A stretch of 17,974 bases of DNA from Actinomycetes bacterium (GCA_009785885.1 WQUE01000347.1:1-17974), one strand, 5' to 3'. Counted from the stretch's first letter, positions 1 through 7,317 are shown. A program made the numbers and translations. Notes: generated by a model not told the origin, from the sequence alone.

Positions 1-688
1 CCCATTCGATGGACATGTTGCACACGGTCATGCGGCCCTCCATGGAGAGCTGCTCGATCGCGCGCCCGCGGTACTCGGCGATGTAGCCGGTGCCGGCGCC
101 CGTGCCCTCCTGGGCGATCAGGGCCAGGATCAGGTCTTTCGCGGTCGCGTCCGGGTTCAGGTCGCCGTCGATCTCGACGGCCATCGTGCGCAGCGCCGGT
201 TGCGGCAGCGTCTGCGTGGCCAGGACGTGCTCGACTTCGGACGTCCCGATCCCGAACGCCAGCGCGCCGAACGCCCCGTGCGTCGCCGTGTGGGAGTCGC
301 CGCAGACGACCGTCATCCCGGGCTGGGTCAGGCCGAGTTGGGGACCGACGACGTGGACGATGCCCTGGTCGGGATCGCCGAGGCTGTGGATCGGCACGCC
401 GAATTCGGCGGCGTTGCGCCGCAGCGTCTCGACCTGCAGGGCGGCGACCGGCTCGGCGATCGGGGCCGCGATGTCGTCCGTCGGCGTGTCGTGGTCCTCG
501 GTGGCGAGCGTCAGGTCGGGACGGCGAAGGCGCCGCTGCGCCAACCGCAGGCCGTCGAACGCCTGGGGGCTTGTGACCTCGTGGACGAGATGCAGATCGA
601 TGTAGAGCAGGTCCGGCTCGCCCGGAGCGCGGCGAACCACGTGGTCGTCCCAGATCTTCTGGCAGAGCGTTTTCGCCATACGCTCCAT
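1..688 (-). CDS. leuC: 3-isopropylmalate dehydratase large subunit, N-terminal part (runs off the left edge)
   Basis: Large subunit of isopropylmalate isomerase, which converts 2-isopropylmalate to 3-isopropylmalate in leucine synthesis, working with LeuD and a [4Fe-4S] cluster. About 229 N-terminal residues are visible. They include the opening MERMAKTLCQKIWDDH, the LLYIDLHLVHEVTSPQAF stretch, the aconitase-family segment TVVCGDSHTATHGAFGALAFGIG and TVCNMSIE at the edge. The cluster-ligating cysteines lie farther downstream, outside the window. Two in-frame ATGs are possible, at 688 and 679. Neither has a clear ribosome binding site; I chose the first because a TATCAT -10 box (720-715) would start the transcript about 20 nt upstream of it. 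The gene diverges from the IclR regulator at 731, the arrangement known for ndgR/ltbR-leuCD in actinobacteria. Family assignment is very secure; the exact start is not. Confidence 0.96.
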   Translation of the reverse strand, partial: MERMAKTLCQKIWDDHVVRRAPGEPDLLYIDLHLVHEVTSPQAFDGLRLAQRRLRRPDLTLATEDHDTPTDDIAAPIAEPVAALQVETLRRNAAEFGVPIHSLGDPDQGIVHVVGPQLGLTQPGMTVVCGDSHTATHGAFGALAFGIGTSEVEHVLATQTLPQPALRTMAVEIDGDLNPDATAKDLILALIAQEGTGAGTGYIAEYRGRAIEQLSMEGRMTVCNMSIEW

Positions 689-711
689 TATGGTTGGGCG
701 GACCACGATTC

Positions 712-725
712 GAGATGATAGTCTC
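712..725. promoter_or_regulatory. Overlapping divergent promoters and imperfect palindrome between leuC and the IclR regulator
   Basis: The spacer holds GAGATGATAGTCTC, with GAGA/TCTC arms. On the plus strand TAGTCT (719-724) is a -10 box ending 6 nt before the regulator's ATG at 731. On the minus strand TATCAT (720-715) is a -10 box for leuC. The two boxes overlap at 719-720, so one bound repressor could cover both. Autoregulation and control of leuCD are known for the NdgR/LtbR group; binding here is inferred. Confidence 0.55.
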
Positions 726-730
726 ACCCT

Positions 731-1456
731 ATGGACGATTCGAGCGGTGTCGGCGTACTCGACAAGGCGGCCTCGGTGCTCTCCGCCCTGGAAGCCGGCC
801 CCCTGACCCTGGCCAGCCTGGTACAGACGACCGGGCTCGCCCGTCCCACGGCCCACCGCCTGGCCGTGGCCCTGGAACACCACCGGTTCGTGGGGCGCGA
901 CCTCCAGGGCCGATTCGTCCTGGGGCCGCGACTGCAGGAACTCGCGGCGTCGGCCGGGGAGGATCGCCTGCTCGCCACCGCCGGACCGATCCTGGCCCGC
1001 CTGCGTGACATCACCGGCGAGTCGGCCCAGCTGTTCCGCCGCCAAGGCGACGTGCGGGTCTGCGTCGCGGCCGCGGAGCGCCCGTCGGGACTGCGTGACA
1101 CCGTGCCGGTCGGGACGCAACTCACCATGTCCGCCGGGTCGGCGGCCCAGGTGCTGCTGGCCTGGGACGAGCCGGAACGGATCCAGAGCGGCCTCGTCGG
1201 GGCCAGTTTCACGGCGCTGACCCTCGCCAGCGTGCGCCGCCAGGGCTGGGCGCAGTCGGTCGGCGAACGCGAAACCGGCGTCGCATCGGTATCGGCACCT
1301 GTGCGGACGCCGAACAACAAGGTGATCGCCGCCGTGTCCGTGTCCGGCCCGATCGACCGGCTCGGACGCCAACCGGGCCGCATGCACGCCGCCGCCGTCA
1401 CCGCCGCCGCCGAACGCCTCAGCGACGTGCTGCGCCGTCAGAGCGCCGACCAGTAG
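731..1456 (+). CDS. ndgR: IclR-family transcriptional regulator, NdgR/LtbR type
   Basis: Likely regulator of leucine and related amino acid genes. The 241-residue protein has an N-terminal winged helix-turn-helix (about residues 8-65, including LASLVQTTGLARPTAHRLAVAL) and a C-terminal IclR effector domain (about 80-235, with PVGTQLTMSAGSAAQVLLAW and the terminal VAAVSVSGP segment). Length matches the family. The start at 731 is supported by TAGTCT at 719-724 placed 6 nt upstream with no Shine-Dalgarno sequence, so the mRNA is probably leaderless. The position divergent from leuC is the conserved one for Streptomyces NdgR and Corynebacterium LtbR. The symbol rests on that context plus family; the effector is unknown. 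Direct repeats ACGATTCGAG lie at 705-714 and 735-744. Confidence 0.9.
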   Translation: MDDSSGVGVLDKAASVLSALEAGPLTLASLVQTTGLARPTAHRLAVALEHHRFVGRDLQGRFVLGPRLQELAASAGEDRLLATAGPILARLRDITGESAQLFRRQGDVRVCVAAAERPSGLRDTVPVGTQLTMSAGSAAQVLLAWDEPERIQSGLVGASFTALTLASVRRQGWAQSVGERETGVASVSAPVRTPNNKVIAAVSVSGPIDRLGRQPGRMHAAAVTAAAERLSDVLRRQSADQ

Positions 1457-1544
1457 GCCGTAGTTCTTCGGGCAACTCGCCCTCGCCGCCGGCTGGCCAC
1501 GGTGCTGGCGCGGGCCGGGTGAGCGGCCCGCCCCCTCATGACGA

Positions 1545-1579
1545 AATCGCCTGGTCGATCATTGATCGACCAGGCGATT
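1545..1579 (-). terminator. Perfect 16-bp hairpin, probable terminator of the tRNA unit
   Basis: AATCGCCTGGTCGATC (1545-1560) pairs perfectly with 1564-1579 across a 3-nt ATT loop. On the minus strand it begins 8 nt after the tRNA-Glu 3' end and is followed by ATTTCG, a weak U-tract. It also lies about 90 nt after the regulator's stop, so it may end transcripts from both directions. Confidence 0.8.
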
Positions 1580-1586
1580 CCTCCAG

Positions 1587-1659
1587 TAGCCCCGAGCGGA
1601 TTCGAACCGCCGTTTCAGCCTTGAGAGGGCCGCGTGCTGGACCGCTACACAACGGGGCC
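1587..1659 (-). tRNA. tRNA-Glu (anticodon CTC)
   Basis: The minus strand folds as a 73-nt tRNA. The acceptor GGCCCCG pairs with CGGGGCT (one G-U pair). The anticodon stem CGGCC/GGCTG closes the loop CTCTCAA, giving anticodon CTC, which reads GAG. The T arm is GCGGTTCGAATCCGC and the discriminator is A. CCA is not encoded. It lies 17 nt downstream of tRNA-Gln and is probably co-transcribed with it. Confidence 0.96.
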
Positions 1660-1676
1660 ATGACGGCTGTCTCGCG

Positions 1677-1748
1677 TTGGGGTACCAGGACTCGAACCTG
1701 GACTGACGGAACCAGAATCCGGCGGGCTGCCAATTACCCCATACCCCA
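1677..1748 (-). tRNA. tRNA-Gln (anticodon CTG)
   Basis: The minus strand folds as a 72-nt tRNA with acceptor TGGGGTA/TACCCCA. The anticodon loop TTCTGGT gives anticodon CTG, which reads CAG. The T arm is CCAGGTTCGAGTCCTGG and the discriminator is A. CCA is not encoded. The TGGGGTA acceptor is typical of glutamine tRNAs. Confidence 0.96.
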
Positions 1749-1769
1749 GCGCTGGAACAGCGAAGTGCT

Positions 1770-1799
1770 ACTTTACGCGATCGGGCAAGTCGGCGCCAA
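1770..1799 (-). promoter_or_regulatory. Probable promoter of the tRNA-Gln/tRNA-Glu unit
   Basis: On the minus strand TTGGCG (1799-1794), an 18-nt spacer and TAAAGT (1775-1770) precede the tRNA-Gln 5' end by 21 nt. The -10 box overlaps the stop codon of the CPBP protease gene. A small hairpin (CGCTG TTC CAGCG) lies between the -10 box and the tRNA. Confidence 0.55.
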
Positions 1800-2771
1800 A
1801 CCTGCGGCAGGAGTCGTCCTCGCCACATGCAGGGACGTACCCACGGTCCAGGCGATGAGGCCGACGATCGAGTACGCGGCCAGGTTGATCCCGGCCTGGC
1901 TCCACGTGGCGCTGGACAGCGCCATCGCGCTGGCGACCCCGCCCGGCGTCAGGGCGGCGACGATGAACGTCGACACGTTGTTCACGGCATGCGCGGCGAT
2001 GCTCGCCTCCAGCCCGCCGGTGATCACCACGAGCGCACCCATCAGCGCCCCGAACCCGATCCGGGTGAGCAGCAGCGGCAGGTCTTGGTGCAGACCGTGC
2101 GCCAGCCCGAACACGCACGCCGAAACGAGCACCGCGAGCCACCGGGACGCGGCGAGGCGGCCGGGCAGCAGGGCCCCGAACGCCTGCGTGAGGTACCCGC
2201 GGAACAGGTACTCCTCGCCCGCGGCCTGGAGCGGGGCCGTGAGGACGATCAGCACGATCCAGCCGCCCAGTCCCGACTGGGGCGACCACACAAAGCTGTG
2301 GCGCCCGGTCGTCAGCCAGTACATGCCATTCAGGACGACGAGCGCCACGACGACGACGATCGCGAGGTAGCGCCAGCGCACCCCCGGTTGCACGGAGCTC
2401 AACCAAACACCGCGGCGGTGGTGCACATACCTCACGACAAGCAGCGTCACCGGGATGAGCGCTGCCAGTTGCAGGTGGGCGGCGAGCATGCCCTCCGGGT
2501 ACTTGAAGGCGCGGGCCGCGGCGCTGTAGGCGTCCAGCGAGGTGTCCGGATGCCCGCGGAGGGCGTACCCGAGCCCAAAGATCAGGCTCTGCAGCAGGCT
2601 CGGCGCGATGGCGAACATCACCAGCAGCGTCACCGCCAGGCCGGCCAACACCGCGCCGGCGTCGATACCCCCGGAGCGTGCCAGGACGCGCGTGTAGTCG
2701 ACACCGGGCGGCGGATCCGTGGCCGGCATGGCCCAACCAGGGCGCGCCGGGGCGGACGGGAGCGGTGGCAT
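1773..2771 (-). CDS. CPBP-family intramembrane glutamic endopeptidase (Abi-like membrane protease)
   Basis: A 332-residue integral membrane protein with about eight hydrophobic segments. The CPBP/Rce1 motifs are complete: EEYLFR (E186, E187, R191), FGLAH (F221, H225) and HAVNN (H261, N265). Members cleave within the membrane; bacterial substrates are mostly unknown, although some family members give bacteriocin self-immunity. The start ATG at 2771 is 19 nt beyond the stop of the upstream FAH gene, so the two are likely co-transcribed. An in-frame ATG at 2729 is an alternative, and neither has a good Shine-Dalgarno sequence. The frame extends another 45 codons back into the FAH gene, which I reject as overlap. 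Family is secure, substrate unknown. Confidence 0.88.
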   Translation of the reverse strand: MPPLPSAPARPGWAMPATDPPPGVDYTRVLARSGGIDAGAVLAGLAVTLLVMFAIAPSLLQSLIFGLGYALRGHPDTSLDAYSAAARAFKYPEGMLAAHLQLAALIPVTLLVVRYVHHRRGVWLSSVQPGVRWRYLAIVVVVALVVLNGMYWLTTGRHSFVWSPQSGLGGWIVLIVLTAPLQAAGEEYLFRGYLTQAFGALLPGRLAASRWLAVLVSACVFGLAHGLHQDLPLLLTRIGFGALMGALVVITGGLEASIAAHAVNNVSTFIVAALTPGGVASAMALSSATWSQAGINLAAYSIVGLIAWTVGTSLHVARTTPAAGLAPTCPIA

Positions 2772-2790
2772 GGATCGAGAGGCCACGGAC

Positions 2791-3594
2791 TCAGTCCTCG
2801 GCCACGACCGGATTGGCCAGCGTCCCGATGCCGCTGATGCTGATGGCGACCTCCTGGCCGGGCAGCATCGGCCCGACGCCGGCGGGCGTGCCGGACAGGA
2901 TGACATCGCCGGGCAGCAGCGTGGCGAAACCGGAGATGAAGGCGACGATCTCGGCGATGCCGCGCACCATGTCGGCGGTGGTCCCCTCCTGCTTCAGCGC
3001 GCCGTCGAGGGTCGTCCGGATCGTCAGATCCGAGGCCTCGGCCACATCGAGATTCGTCACGATCCACGGGCCGAGCGGGCAGAACGTGTCGAACCCCTTG
3101 GCGCGGGTCCACTGGTTCTCGTCGCGCTGGAGGTCGCGGGCCGTCACGTCGTTCGCACACGTGTAGCCGAAGATCACCTCGGGGACCCGTTCCAGGGGAA
3201 CCCGGCGGCAGATGCGGCCGATGACGATGGCGAGTTCCCCCTCGTACTGGAGGTCGTGCGTCTCCGGCGGCGCGACGATCGGCTGGCCGGGCCCGATCAC
3301 ACTGGTGTTCGGTTTGATGAAGATCGTCGGCACACTCGGGACCGGGGCGGTCATCTCCGCGGCGTGCTGGGCCCAGTTGAACCCGAGGCAGACGACCTTG
3401 CTGCGCGGGATCACGGGGGCGAGCAGCCGGACATCGTCGAGGGCGAAGCGGGCCCCCGTGTACCGGACGGGCCCCGCAAGCGGGTCGCCGGAGATCTGGG
3501 CGACCGAATCCGGATGCTCGCCCTCGTCGGCGGCCAGCTCGACCACGCCGAACGCCGGATCGGCCCCCGGCGCGCTGAATCGTGCGATGCGCAT
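2791..3594 (-). CDS. Fumarylacetoacetate hydrolase (FAH) family protein
   Basis: 267 residues with the full FAH-family core: GFNWAQHAAE (H77, E80), the metal ligands in YEGELAIVIG (E118, E120) and ANDVTARD (D149), K166 in KGFDTFCPLGPW, and the SGTPAGVGP turn near the C-terminus. The family includes hydrolases of acylpyruvates, the HpaG isomerase/decarboxylase and oxaloacetate decarboxylases. The homologue in the equivalent leuB-gltX neighbourhood of Corynebacterium glutamicum (Odx) is an oxaloacetate decarboxylase, so that activity is a reasonable guess here. The start at 3594 is backed by TAGGCT (3606-3601), 6 nt upstream on the minus strand, so the mRNA is likely leaderless. The CPBP protease follows after 19 nt. 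Confidence 0.9.
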   Translation of the reverse strand: MRIARFSAPGADPAFGVVELAADEGEHPDSVAQISGDPLAGPVRYTGARFALDDVRLLAPVIPRSKVVCLGFNWAQHAAEMTAPVPSVPTIFIKPNTSVIGPGQPIVAPPETHDLQYEGELAIVIGRICRRVPLERVPEVIFGYTCANDVTARDLQRDENQWTRAKGFDTFCPLGPWIVTNLDVAEASDLTIRTTLDGALKQEGTTADMVRGIAEIVAFISGFATLLPGDVILSGTPAGVGPMLPGQEVAISISGIGTLANPVVAED

Positions 3595-3600
3595 GACGAC

Positions 3601-3606
3601 AGCCTA
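3601..3606 (-). promoter_or_regulatory. Leaderless -10 box of the FAH-family gene
   Basis: TAGGCT on the minus strand ends 6 nt before the ATG at 3594, with no Shine-Dalgarno sequence between. This fits the TANNNT-N6/7-ATG arrangement of actinobacterial leaderless genes. Confidence 0.6.
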
Positions 3607-3643
3607 GCGGGACCGTCCATCCACGGCGCGCCACGGCGGCGAC

Positions 3644-3649
3644 CATAAT
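3644..3649 (+). promoter_or_regulatory. Leaderless -10 box of deoA (decides its start)
   Basis: CATAAT ends 7 nt before the ATG at 3657. An in-frame ATG at 3648 overlaps this -10 box, so it would not be in the mRNA. This favours 3657 as the start. Confidence 0.6.
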
Positions 3650-3656
3650 GGGACCC

Positions 3657-4934
3657 ATGACCTACAACGCCGTGGAGACCATCACCCGCAAGCGCGACGG
3701 CGGACGCCTCGCCGACGACCAGATCCGGTGGCTCATCGACGCCTACACGAGGGGCGACATCGCCGACGAGCAAATGTCCGCGTGCGCGATGGCGGTGTTC
3801 TTCCAGGGCCTCGACGACGCCGAACTGGCCTGCTGGACCCGTGCGATGCTCGACTCCGGCAAGCGCATGGACCTGTCCACCACCTCGCGTGTCGCGGTCG
3901 ACAAGCACTCGACCGGGGGCGTCGGGGACAAGATCACGCTGCCGCTGGCCCCGCTCGTCGCGGCGTGCGGGGCGGCGGTGCCCCAGCTGTCCGGACGGGG
4001 CCTCGGGCACACGGGCGGGACACTGGACAAGATGGAGTCGATCCCGGGCTGGCAGGCCTACCTCAGCGACGCGGCCCTGCTGACCCAGCTGGAGACGGTG
4101 GGCGCCGCGATTTGTGCCGCCGGCGCGGACCTCGCCCCGGCCGACAAGAAGTTGTACGCGCTGCGCGACGTCACGGGCACGATCGAGGCCATTCCGCTGA
4201 TCGCCAGCTCGATCATGAGCAAGAAGATCGCGGAGGGCGCGGCCGGACTGGTGCTGGATGTGAAGGTGGGCACGGGCGCTTTCATGAAGACACCCGAACG
4301 CGCCCGCGAGCTGGCGTCCCGGATGGTCGGGCTGGGGCAGGCGGCCGGCGTCCGCACCGTGGCGCTGCTCACCGACATGAACACCCCCCTCGGCAACGCA
4401 ATCGGGAACGCGCTTGAGGTGGGCGAGGCGCTCGAGGTGCTCGCCGGTGGCGGCCCGGACGACGTGGTCGAGCTGACGGTGACGTTGGCCCGGGAGATGG
4501 TGACCCTGGCCGGTCTGGACATCGACCCGGCCGACGTGCTGGCCTCCGGCCGGGCCATGGACGTGTGGCGGCGGATGGTGGAGGCCCAGGGCGGGGATCC
4601 GGCGGCACCCCTGCCGCAGGCGCGGTTCGCGGAGGTGGTGACCGCCGAGTCCTCGGGATACCTCACGCGGCTCGACGCCCTCGGCGTCGGCGTGGCCTCC
4701 TGGCGCCTCGGCGCGGGCCGCGCCCGGCAGGGCGAGGCGGTCCAGGCCGGCGCCGGGATCATGCTCCACGCGAAGCCCGGCGATGCCGTGAAGTCCTGCG
4801 AGCCCCTGATGACGCTCTACACCGACACACCCGAACGCATGGAGGACGCGCTCGCCGCACTCGACGGCGCGGTCGGGATCGGGCCGGAACCCCCGACCCG
4901 CACGCCGCTGGTGCTGGACCGCATCGAGCCCTGA
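3657..4934 (+). CDS. deoA: Thymidine phosphorylase
   Basis: Cleaves thymidine with phosphate to thymine and 2-deoxyribose 1-phosphate in cytosolic pyrimidine salvage. The 425-residue protein is of normal family length. It shows the phosphate-binding segment KHSTGGVGDK (83-92), the family signature SGRGLGHTGGTLDKME (112-127), YALRDVTGTIEAIPLIASSIMSKK (arginine, serine and lysine of the nucleoside site) and the glycine-rich DVKVGTGAFMKT. Pyrimidine-nucleoside phosphorylase (pdp) is the close alternative; the two share these motifs. The start at 3657 follows a CATAAT -10 box by 7 nt, so the mRNA is likely leaderless; the ATG at 3648 falls inside the promoter. It is divergent from the FAH gene across 62 bp. 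No deo neighbours are present. Confidence 0.93.
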   Translation: MTYNAVETITRKRDGGRLADDQIRWLIDAYTRGDIADEQMSACAMAVFFQGLDDAELACWTRAMLDSGKRMDLSTTSRVAVDKHSTGGVGDKITLPLAPLVAACGAAVPQLSGRGLGHTGGTLDKMESIPGWQAYLSDAALLTQLETVGAAICAAGADLAPADKKLYALRDVTGTIEAIPLIASSIMSKKIAEGAAGLVLDVKVGTGAFMKTPERARELASRMVGLGQAAGVRTVALLTDMNTPLGNAIGNALEVGEALEVLAGGGPDDVVELTVTLAREMVTLAGLDIDPADVLASGRAMDVWRRMVEAQGGDPAAPLPQARFAEVVTAESSGYLTRLDALGVGVASWRLGAGRARQGEAVQAGAGIMLHAKPGDAVKSCEPLMTLYTDTPERMEDALAALDGAVGIGPEPPTRTPLVLDRIEP

Positions 4935-4995
4935 GCCGCCACACCGGCACGGCGCGCCGTCGCCCGTCGAGGTGGCCCGGCCGGACGGAACGCGT

Positions 4996-5001
4996 TAGGC
5001 T
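4996..5001 (+). promoter_or_regulatory. Probable -10 box of the first acyltransferase gene
   Basis: TAGGCT lies 51 nt before the GTG at 5053, implying a 5' UTR of about 45 nt. That UTR holds GGAG at 5043-5046. The 118-bp gap after deoA shows nothing else I recognise. Confidence 0.4.
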
Positions 5002-5052
5002 GATGCCCGCATTCCCCGTGAGAGGTCGTCCCAGTCTCGTCAGGAGCCCATC

Positions 5053-5877
5053 GTGAACACCCCGTCCCGCATCACCCGGCGCCCCACCCTGCCGGAACGG
5101 ATGCGCCGCGCCATGTACCCGCGCGTCCGCGCCCTGTGCGAGTCGGACCTGCGCATGCGCCAAGGCCGCCTCGTCGTCGACCACACCTCCGCCCGGTTGC
5201 CGCGCGACGGCCGCGCGATGGTCTTCGCCGCGAACCACACCAACATTCAGGACATTCCCCGCCTCGCCCTGGCGCTGAACCGTCCCTTCTACACCATCGT
5301 CGCCGGCAACGCCACCTACGGCCTGGTCAACTGGCTGGCGTCCTGGGCGTTTGGCACCCTGTGGCTCGTCGGCGGCAACGACTCGGCGGCGGACGCCAAC
5401 CATGCGAAGGTGTTGCGGAACGCCATCGGCAAGCTGCGCCGCGGCAACAACGTTCTCATCTTCCCGGAGGCCGTCTGGAACCCCTGCTACACCTGGAGCG
5501 ACGGCAAGCCGATGCTGCCCCTGCACAAGGGCCTGGTCGGGATGGCGCGCGAGGGCGACGCCCACATCATTCCCGTGGTGACCGAGTACGACATGCACAA
5601 CACGTGCTACGTCCACATCTGCGAGCCGTTCGACGCCGGGGGCTACCCGGACGATGTGGCGGCCATCACCGCGTTGCGCGATGTCATGTCCGAGGCCAAA
5701 TCCGCCCTGCGCACCACGTACCGTACCGCGCCGTCGAAGGAGGTGTTCCTCGCGATGCGCACACGGTGGCGTTCGGAGTACCCGTACCTGGCCCCCGCCG
5801 TCGTGATGCAGTTCGTCCAGGGCTACAAGGACCATCCCGAAGAGATCCAGCGGTGGTTCCTCGCCGACGAGCGCTGA
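5053..5877 (+). CDS. PlsC-like (1-acylglycerol-3-phosphate acyltransferase family) protein, copy 1
   Basis: 274 residues with the glycerolipid acyltransferase motifs: NHTNIQD (HX4D catalytic pair, about residues 59-64) and IFPEA (counterpart of FPEGTR, but without the GTR part). The family transfers acyl chains from acyl-CoA or acyl-ACP to glycerolipids or related acceptors at the membrane; the substrate here cannot be told. The GTG start is preceded by CAGGAG at 5041-5046, about 6 nt spacing. It has a clear tandem paralogue at 6000-6830, with long matching blocks such as NRPFYTIVA/DRPFYTVVA, SDGKPMLPLHKG/RDGTPLLPFHKG and the shared C-terminal RWFLADER/EWFLADEA. An arginine-rich N-terminus (about 45 residues) precedes the core. 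Confidence 0.8.
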   Translation: MNTPSRITRRPTLPERMRRAMYPRVRALCESDLRMRQGRLVVDHTSARLPRDGRAMVFAANHTNIQDIPRLALALNRPFYTIVAGNATYGLVNWLASWAFGTLWLVGGNDSAADANHAKVLRNAIGKLRRGNNVLIFPEAVWNPCYTWSDGKPMLPLHKGLVGMAREGDAHIIPVVTEYDMHNTCYVHICEPFDAGGYPDDVAAITALRDVMSEAKSALRTTYRTAPSKEVFLAMRTRWRSEYPYLAPAVVMQFVQGYKDHPEEIQRWFLADER

Positions 5878-5918
5878 GCGACACGCGAATCGTCCCCCTT
5901 GGCCGGTGCATCATCCAG

Positions 5919-5924
5919 TAGGGT
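5919..5924 (+). promoter_or_regulatory. Probable -10 box of the second acyltransferase gene
   Basis: TAGGGT lies in the 122-bp gap between the tandem paralogues, about 75 nt before the ATG at 6000. It suggests the second copy has its own promoter. No convincing -35 box is visible. The 8-mer CGAATCGT (5886-5893) lies just upstream. Confidence 0.35.
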
Positions 5925-5999
5925 GGAACGCGGCACCAGCACACCCCACGCGATCACCCGGATCCGAATTGGCGCCGGCACCCCACAGGACGGACGGTC

Positions 6000-6830
6000 A
6001 TGAACTTCTCGCTGCTTCCCCACGCCGGACCCCGGCGCCCCACGCCCGGCGAACTCGCGCACAGAGCGGCCTGGCCCCTCACGCGCCGGCTCTTCGACCT
6101 CGACCGGCAGGCCAAGCACGCCGACGTCATCGTCGACGATGAGTCGGTGCCCCTGCCCCCGCCCCGTCACGCCGTGCTGTTCGCCGCCAACCACACCAAC
6201 ATCGCGGACGTCCCCCGCATCGGGTACGCCCTCGACCGCCCCTTCTACACCGTCGTCGCCCGCAACGCAGCGTTCGGCGTCGCGAACACGCTGACGTGCT
6301 ACCTGTTCGGCACGATCTGGCTCACCGGCGGCGAGGCGACGTCGAAGGCCAAGCAGAAACTCGCCCGCGGCCAGGCCGTGAGCAAGCTCCGGGCGGGCCA
6401 TAACGTCCTCATGTTTCCCGAGTCGGTGATGAACCCGTGCCACACGTGGCGGGACGGCACGCCGCTGCTCCCGTTCCACAAGGGAATCGTCGCCATCGCG
6501 CGCACCGCCGACGCCGAGTTGATCCCCGTCGTCACCGAGTACGGCCCGGGCGGCGCGTGCTACATCCGCTTCGGCGCCCCCTTCGACTACCGCCCGTACG
6601 ACGATGCCCTGTCGGCGGCCGCGGCGTTGCGCGATCTGATGGGCGAGGCGAAGCTGGCGCTCCGGGACAAGTACGGGACGGCGCCGACGAAGGAGGCGTT
6701 CCTGGCGTTGCGGGCCGACTGGCGTGCGGCCTATCCGTTCCTGAAACCGGAGACCAGCGTCACGTTCGTCGAGGGCTACGACGACGACCCCGAGGGTGTC
6801 GCCGAATGGTTCCTGGCGGACGAGGCATGA
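6000..6830 (+). CDS. PlsC-like (1-acylglycerol-3-phosphate acyltransferase family) protein, copy 2
   Basis: 276 residues, the tandem paralogue of the gene at 5053. The HX4D motif is NHTNIADVP and the second block is LMFPESVMNPCHTW, again FPE without GTR. No signal peptide is evident, so attachment is probably peripheral to the cytoplasmic membrane. The ATG at 6000 is preceded by AGGA (5987-5990), 9 nt away. The two copies diverge most in their N-terminal 50 residues and in the stretch after the FGT(L/I)WL block, which suggests an old duplication with possible change of acceptor or acyl chain. It converges with mgsA, with only 19 bp between the stops. Family is good, exact reaction unknown. 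Confidence 0.8.
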   Translation: MNFSLLPHAGPRRPTPGELAHRAAWPLTRRLFDLDRQAKHADVIVDDESVPLPPPRHAVLFAANHTNIADVPRIGYALDRPFYTVVARNAAFGVANTLTCYLFGTIWLTGGEATSKAKQKLARGQAVSKLRAGHNVLMFPESVMNPCHTWRDGTPLLPFHKGIVAIARTADAELIPVVTEYGPGGACYIRFGAPFDYRPYDDALSAAAALRDLMGEAKLALRDKYGTAPTKEAFLALRADWRAAYPFLKPETSVTFVEGYDDDPEGVAEWFLADEA

Positions 6831-6849
6831 ACCCGCCCCGGTCGCCCGG

Positions 6850-7317
6850 TCAGTCCTCCTCGGACCCGGTCTCCGAAATGATCACGGCGCCGTCCTCGCC
6901 CACCGTGACGTCGCGCTCGACGAATTCAGGCTTGATCGGTTCGTAGTCGCCCTCGAACAGCGGCGAGGAGATGATCATGTCGGCCGTCGCCACGTTGCAG
7001 GCGCTGGGAATGTTCCACAGCGTCGCCAGGCGCAGCAGGGCCTTGACGTCCGGATCGTGCGGCTGCGGCGTCTCCGGATCCCAGAAGAAGAACAGCGCGT
7101 CGAGTTGACCCGTCGCGATCATGGCGCCGATCTGCTGGTCGCCGCCCTTCGGGCCGGACAGGAGCTTCGTGACCTTGAGCCCCGTCTCGTGCTCGATCAG
7201 CGTCCCGGTCGTGCCGGTGGCGTACAGCGCGTGTCGCCGGAGCACGGGCACGTTCCAGGCGCACCACTCCAGGAGTTGGCCTTTGCAGTTGTCGTGGGCG
7301 ATCAGTCCGATTCTCAA
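6850..7317 (-). CDS. mgsA: Methylglyoxal synthase
   Basis: Converts dihydroxyacetone phosphate to methylglyoxal and phosphate, a bypass that frees phosphate when sugar phosphates accumulate. All catalytic residues of the E. coli enzyme align with a constant offset of 11: H8 and D9 (AHDNCK), D60 (SGPKGGDQQ), H87 and D90 (PHDPDVKALLRLA). I place the start at the TTG at 7317: AGGAG (7329-7325) sits 7 nt upstream, and this gives 155 residues against 152 in E. coli. A 34-codon upstream extension has no ribosome binding site and no family similarity. The C-terminus has an acidic tail ending ETGSEED. It follows ilvE by 162 bp but has its own promoter. Confidence 0.95.
   Translation of the reverse strand: MRIGLIAHDNCKGQLLEWCAWNVPVLRRHALYATGTTGTLIEHETGLKVTKLLSGPKGGDQQIGAMIATGQLDALFFFWDPETPQPHDPDVKALLRLATLWNIPSACNVATADMIISSPLFEGDYEPIKPEFVERDVTVGEDGAVIISETGSEED

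Noticed and set aside
2772..2906. 45-codon N-terminal extension of the CPBP protease
   Set aside because: It lies inside the FAH-family gene in another frame and is low-complexity Pro/Arg/Ser sequence typical of a shadow frame.
3648..3656. ATG at 3648 as the start of deoA
   Set aside because: It overlaps the CATAAT -10 box, so it is unlikely to be transcribed.
3411..4769. 452-codon minus-strand open frame opposite deoA
   Set aside because: It is antisense to thymidine phosphorylase, with His/Arg/Gly-rich composition and no motif.
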